From NCBI RefSeq assembly GCF_001687105.1, contig NZ_CP014595.1:2617001-2681000 (forward strand): DNA of 64,000 bases, in the 5' to 3' direction. This DNA comes from Salipiger sp. CCB-MM3 (GTDB taxonomy: Bacteria; Pseudomonadota; Alphaproteobacteria; Rhodobacterales; Rhodobacteraceae). This document shows positions 59,255 through 64,000 of this stretch, piece by piece. The first letter of the stretch is position 1, and the number at the start of each line of letters is the position of its first letter. The notes under the pieces are model-generated. The model searched no databases and was not told the DNA's origin. It saw only the letters and a program-made list of their open reading frames with translations. Both the position numbers and the translations under genes were made by a program.

Positions 59255-59818
59255 ATGACCATGACTATGAAATTCCTGCCGCTTCTCCTGCTCCCGCTGC
59301 TTGCCGCTTGCGGCACCGAGCCGCGCTATCGGATCGACAGCGCCGCGCCGGTGACCGCACAGCGCCTCGCCGTGTCGACGCTGGAGGTGCGCGAGGTCTC
59401 GCTGCCCGCGTATGCCGAGGCCTCGGAGATCCTGATCGAGGATGCCAGCGGCGCGCTCACCCAAGTGGAAAGCGCGCTCTGGGCCGACGATCCGCGCCGC
59501 GCCATGACCCAAAGCCTCGCTGAGCGGCTGGGCCTGATCAGCAGCGCCACCGTCGCCGCCGAGCCTTGGCCGCTGGAAGAGCCGTCGCAGGCGGCGGTGC
59601 ATGTGCGCGTCTCCTCGATGGTGGCGCGGGCGAACGGCACCTTCGAGCTTTCGGGCCAATATGCGCTCTCGTCCTACGACCGGATCATCCGCGAGCGGGT
59701 GACGCGGTTCGACATCCGTACGCAGCTGCCCTCCACCGGGGCCGCAGGCATCGCGGCGGCGGCGGGCGCGGCCACCGATCAGCTTGCCGACCGGATCGCC
59801 AGCGACCTGTCGCGCTGA
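59255..59818 (+). CDS. pqiC: PqiC-like outer-membrane lipoprotein
   Basis: A 187-residue lipoprotein. The signal MKFLPLLLLPLLAACG ends in a lipobox (LAAC). The mature domain (YRIDSAAPVTAQRLAVSTLEVREVSLPAYAEASEILIED ... ALWADDPRRAMTQSLAERL) matches the ABC-type transport auxiliary lipoprotein/PqiC family, which docks the PqiB needle at the outer membrane. The gene begins eight bases after the pqiB stop, and a terminator follows, ending the operon. Confidence 0.88.
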   Translation: MTMTMKFLPLLLLPLLAACGTEPRYRIDSAAPVTAQRLAVSTLEVREVSLPAYAEASEILIEDASGALTQVESALWADDPRRAMTQSLAERLGLISSATVAAEPWPLEEPSQAAVHVRVSSMVARANGTFELSGQYALSSYDRIIRERVTRFDIRTQLPSTGAAGIAAAAGAATDQLADRIASDLSR

Positions 59819-59857
59819 ACTGGCACCAAGGCAAATCTCGCATATGCTCATTTGAAG

Positions 59858-59888
59858 CGCCGTGCCCGGCTCCGGGCGCGGCGTTTTT
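59858..59888 (+). terminator. intrinsic terminator after pqiC
   Basis: A GC-rich 11-12 bp stem (CGCCGTGCCCGG 59858-59869 with 59872-59883, one G-T pair) followed by five Ts. Confidence 0.9.
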
Positions 59889-60217
59889 CGTTGCGGAGGC
59901 CGCGTCAGAACTCTCCTCAGGGCTGCAAAGACCCGCATCACACTGTGGCAAAGTTGCTTGGGTCTTGCGGAAACGCGCAGCGTGCGCTTCGAGATGAGCT
60001 TGAGAGAAAGTTAACAAATAGTTACCGAATTGACCCTAGGTAGAGATTTGGTGGGGCAAGCTGCCGAGAGGAACCATCGCGGCGCGGTCCGTGGTGTCAG
60101 CCACTCGGGCGAATGCCTCTCCCCGCGGGCCGGACTCGTCTCACCCCAACGCATAGCCCGAAGAAACGGGTTCCACAGGCTGGCCGCGCGACAGGCCGAG
60201 ACAAGGGCAGAAGCAGC
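59889..60217. other. intergenic region upstream of the redoxin gene
   Basis: After the pqi terminator this region has no convincing gene. AT-rich GTTAACAAATAGTTACCGAA (60010-60029) precedes a TTGACC (60030-60035) that could be a -35, but no matching -10 is visible. The last 180 bases before the redoxin start are GC-rich with short inverted repeats and may be a structured leader. Confidence 0.45.
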
Positions 60218-60817
60218 ATGCAACGAGACAAGAGGAAGTACCTGCGGGAGGTTCCCGACACGTGGGTCGAAGTTCCGTCCGACTACACGAGCTCTGCGAA
60301 ATGGTCGCCGCGGATCGGCGAGTTCTTCCCCAATTTCGCGGCCCAGTCGACCATGGGGCAACTGACCTTCCACCCGTATATCAGCGGCAGCTGGGCGATC
60401 TTTTTCAGCATCGCCGATCCGTTTTCGATGACCTGCACCAGGGAACTGGCCCGCATCGCGGCGATCCAGCCGAGCCTGCGCAACGCGGGCGTCAAGACCG
60501 TGGGTGTCGCGCGCAATACGGTGCCCGAGCTGCAGCGCTGGTGCGACAAGGTCGCAGAGCGCAGCGGCAAGGAGATCAGCTTTCCGATCCTCTCTGACCC
60601 TGACGGGATGCTGTCGAACACCTTCGGCATGATCCACCCGCAGGAGGATGCCGACACGACGATCCGCAAGACGATCATCATCAACCCGAATTTGCGGGTC
60701 AGCATGTTGTTCGAATATCCGCTCTATATCACCCGCTCCACCAAAGAGCTGCTGCGGACGCTGGAAAGCGCGCGCCGGTATTTCAGCGATCTGGATGCGC
60801 AGGGCGCGATGGCCTGA
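60218..60817 (+). CDS. peroxiredoxin-like (AhpC/TSA) redoxin
   Basis: A 199-residue thioredoxin-fold protein. The segment GSWAIFFSIADPFSMTCTRELARIAAI aligns with the peroxiredoxin active site, with the peroxidatic cysteine at C73. The usual P-x3-T-x2-C is altered: Ser70 replaces Thr and Ala66 stands at the Pro position (Pro68 is shifted by two). GVARNTVPELQRWCDK and FPILSDPDGMLSNTFGMIHP are further Prx-like blocks. It may be a peroxidase or a related redoxin of altered specificity. The ATG at 60218 is used; an upstream frame is Arg-rich. Confidence 0.8.
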   Translation: MQRDKRKYLREVPDTWVEVPSDYTSSAKWSPRIGEFFPNFAAQSTMGQLTFHPYISGSWAIFFSIADPFSMTCTRELARIAAIQPSLRNAGVKTVGVARNTVPELQRWCDKVAERSGKEISFPILSDPDGMLSNTFGMIHPQEDADTTIRKTIIINPNLRVSMLFEYPLYITRSTKELLRTLESARRYFSDLDAQGAMA

Positions 60818-60893
60818 TCGGCGCTACTCCGGTGGGGCGTCTGTGTGTTCGCGTGCCATTGCACGTCTCACGGGCTTGGGCTTATGTCCGGAC

Positions 60894-61979
60894 ATGAGTC
60901 TCTCAACGCTTTCCCTCCGGATGATCTTTACCACCGGCTGCCTGCTCATCGCGGGCGGCATCGGTGGCTGGCTGGCGCAGCTGGCGCATCTGCCAATGCC
61001 CTTCATGCTGGGCTCGCTGTTCACCTCGGGCCTAGCGGTGGCGCTGTTCCAGAAGAGCGCGCTGGCCGACTACGGCTTCCCGATGAAGTTCCGCACGGTG
61101 TTCATCGGCCTCATCGGGGTGATGATCGGCACGCAGGTGACGCCGCAGATCCTCGCGCTGCTGCCGGAATTGCCGCTGACCCTCGGCGCGCTGGCGGTGT
61201 TTGTGGTGCTCTGCCACAGCGGCAATTTCCTGATCTTCCGGCGGCTTGGCGGCTATGACCGCGCAACGGCCTTTTACGCGGGCACGCCCGGCGGGCTGAT
61301 GGAAAGCCTCGTGCTGGGCGAGAAGGCGGGGGCCGATCTGCGGCTGCTGACCGCGCAGCAATTCCTGCGGATCATTCTGGTCATCTCGATCCTGCCCTCG
61401 GCGCTGTCACTTTGGGTTGGCCATCCGGTGGGCAGCGCGGCGGGACAGAGCGTGATGCCCTCGGGGCCGGTCACCCTGCGCGAACTGGCGCTGATCGTGA
61501 TGGCGGCGCTGGCGGGGCTGCTGATCGCCTCGCGCATCAAATTGCCGGCGGGGCAGATCACCGGGCCGCTGCTGCTCTCGGCGGGGCTGACGCTGTCGGG
61601 CGTGGTGGACATGCATCTGCCGTTCTGGCTGATCGCTGCGGCGCAGGTGGTGGTGGGCAGTTCGCTCGGCGTGCGCTTCAGCGGCATGACGGCAGCGATG
61701 CTGCGCCGCTCGGCATGGCTGAGCCTTGTGTCGGTGCTGTGGATGCTTGCGCTGGGGGGCAGCTTTGCGCTGGCGCTGGCGGCGGTGACCGACATTCCGT
61801 TCCTGCACCTGATGATCTCTTACGCACCGGGCGGGGTGACCGAAATGTCGATCATCGCCCTGTCGCTGGCGGCGAACCCGGCGCTGGTCAGCCTGCACCA
61901 TGTGGTGCGTATACTGCTGACCGTCGGCTTCATGGTGATCGCCGAGAAACGCGTGCCGCTGGGCCAGCCCGGAGAGTAA
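60894..61979 (+). CDS. AbrB-family membrane transporter
   Basis: A 361-residue membrane protein with about ten helices in two repeated halves. Each half carries the AbrB-type pattern: GGIGGWLAQLAHLPMPFMLGSLFTSGLAVAL and GLLIASRIKLPAGQITGPLLLSAGL, with FYAGTPGGLMESLVLGE and ISYAPGGVTEMSIIALSL, the PGG-x5 loops that recur in both halves. Members are annotated as AbrB or putative ammonia-monooxygenase-like; the substrate is unknown. It is unrelated to the transition-state regulator AbrB. It starts 76 bases after the redoxin stop. Confidence 0.85.
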   Translation: MSLSTLSLRMIFTTGCLLIAGGIGGWLAQLAHLPMPFMLGSLFTSGLAVALFQKSALADYGFPMKFRTVFIGLIGVMIGTQVTPQILALLPELPLTLGALAVFVVLCHSGNFLIFRRLGGYDRATAFYAGTPGGLMESLVLGEKAGADLRLLTAQQFLRIILVISILPSALSLWVGHPVGSAAGQSVMPSGPVTLRELALIVMAALAGLLIASRIKLPAGQITGPLLLSAGLTLSGVVDMHLPFWLIAAAQVVVGSSLGVRFSGMTAAMLRRSAWLSLVSVLWMLALGGSFALALAAVTDIPFLHLMISYAPGGVTEMSIIALSLAANPALVSLHHVVRILLTVGFMVIAEKRVPLGQPGE

Positions 61980-62005
61980 GGCCGCAGAGGTGAGCCGGGC
62001 AGGGC

Positions 62006-62050
62006 GCAAGAGCCTTCGAAGGCTCTTGCAAATCTCTTCGAAGAGATTTG
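62006..62050. terminator. two abutting perfect palindromes between abrB-like and ABC-F genes
   Basis: A 24-base palindrome (62006-62029, left half GCAAGAGCCTTC) and a 22-base palindrome (62029-62050, left half CAAATCTCTTC) share base 62029. Both are centred on TTCGAA and are followed by TGTCC on the plus strand. They lie between convergent genes, and both fold as hairpins on either strand, so bidirectional termination is likely. Confidence 0.75.
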
Positions 62051-62054
62051 TCCC

Positions 62055-63884
<1,830 letters not shown>

Positions 63885-63971
63885 GCGCAGAGCGCTAGGG
63901 CCGCGCCGCGCAAAGGTCAAGTGGGCGCGTGTTTACCATGTCTTGAGACGTGGCGCGCTATGGAGGTGCGT

Positions 63972-64000
63972 ATGGAGACGCTCTGTCAAACCCGGCTGGC
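63972..64000 (+). CDS. possible start of a plus-strand gene (partial)
   Basis: An ATG at 63972 preceded by GGAGG (63962-63966) opens METLCQTRL to the window edge. An in-frame ATG at 63960 is also possible. Only nine codons are visible, so no identification can be made. Confidence 0.3.

Noticed and set aside
60041..60217. Possible cobalamin or other riboswitch in the redoxin leader
   Set aside because: Short inverted repeats and GCCAC-like words occur, but the conserved cobalamin-riboswitch core boxes are missing and the downstream gene is not a typical target.
60894..61979. Ammonia monooxygenase
   Set aside because: Some databases use this name for AbrB-family proteins, but the sequence is a ten-helix transporter-like protein without copper-enzyme features.

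Overview
This is a GC-rich stretch of an alphaproteobacterial chromosome, most likely from the Roseobacter group of the Rhodobacteraceae. The evidence is the gene content: a CarD-family regulator, FdxA ferredoxin, a SUV3-type helicase, cobST for aerobic cobalamin synthesis, metZ behind a SAM-II riboswitch, folE2, DUF6525, and Rhodobacteraceae-style intergenic palindromes. The window is ordinary housekeeping and accessory chromosome. I see no rRNA, tRNA, CRISPR array, transposase, phage gene, integrase or origin. Species cannot be named from the sequence alone.

Layout. 1-5.9 kb: a lysophospholipase-like hydrolase (cut by the window edge) with an SCP2 protein, then a rightward run of TPR protein, helicase, S4 RNA-binding protein, fdxA and carD. 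6-9.5 kb: leftward type II NADH dehydrogenase and a Kef-type antiporter. 9.6-14.2 kb: promoter, SAM-II riboswitch, terminator and metZ; then folE2, a DUF1127-like gene and trkH. 14.3-21 kb: D-lactate-dehydrogenase-like flavoprotein, ClC channel, the divergent ohr/ohrR pair, DUF427 protein and an Xaa-Pro aminopeptidase. 21-25.2 kb: a leftward cobS / racemase-like / small secreted protein / cobT block with dispersed repeats. 25.4-28 kb: an ECF sigma factor, its RskA-like anti-sigma factor, a secreted fasciclin protein and an exported MsrB.

28.3-35.6 kb: J-domain protein, bolA, DUF4177 protein, a BenE-type transporter, DUF6525 protein, an AhpD-like protein and its divergent TetR regulator with three operators, Tat-exported OpgG/D and a serine hydrolase. 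35.7-44.5 kb: gatB with an overlapping upstream gene of unknown function, lytic transglycosylase, cytochrome c, SDR with pepN, and two small envelope proteins. 44.6-51.9 kb: an RND efflux pump with its adaptor, then yfgM/bamB-like genes. 52-55.7 kb: a probable polyamine or amine catabolic group (GntR regulator, class III aminotransferase, HDAC-like deacetylase). 55.8-62 kb: a complete pqiA-pqiA-pqiB-pqiC lipid-transport operon, a redoxin and an AbrB-type transporter. 62-64 kb: an Uup-like ABC-F ATPase.

Shared themes are envelope maintenance (Pqi, OpgG, BamB/YfgM, lytic transglycosylase, RND), thiol and peroxide defence (Ohr/OhrR, MsrB, AhpD-like, redoxin) and cofactor or methionine supply (CobST, FolE2, MetZ). 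The richest non-coding signals are the metZ leader, the regulator operators at 18.05, 32.3 and 49.7 kb, and the family of perfect intergenic palindromes. No wholly new system stands out. The most unusual items are a racemase-fold protein without catalytic cysteines between cobS and cobT, and a secreted protein built from NGITR repeats.
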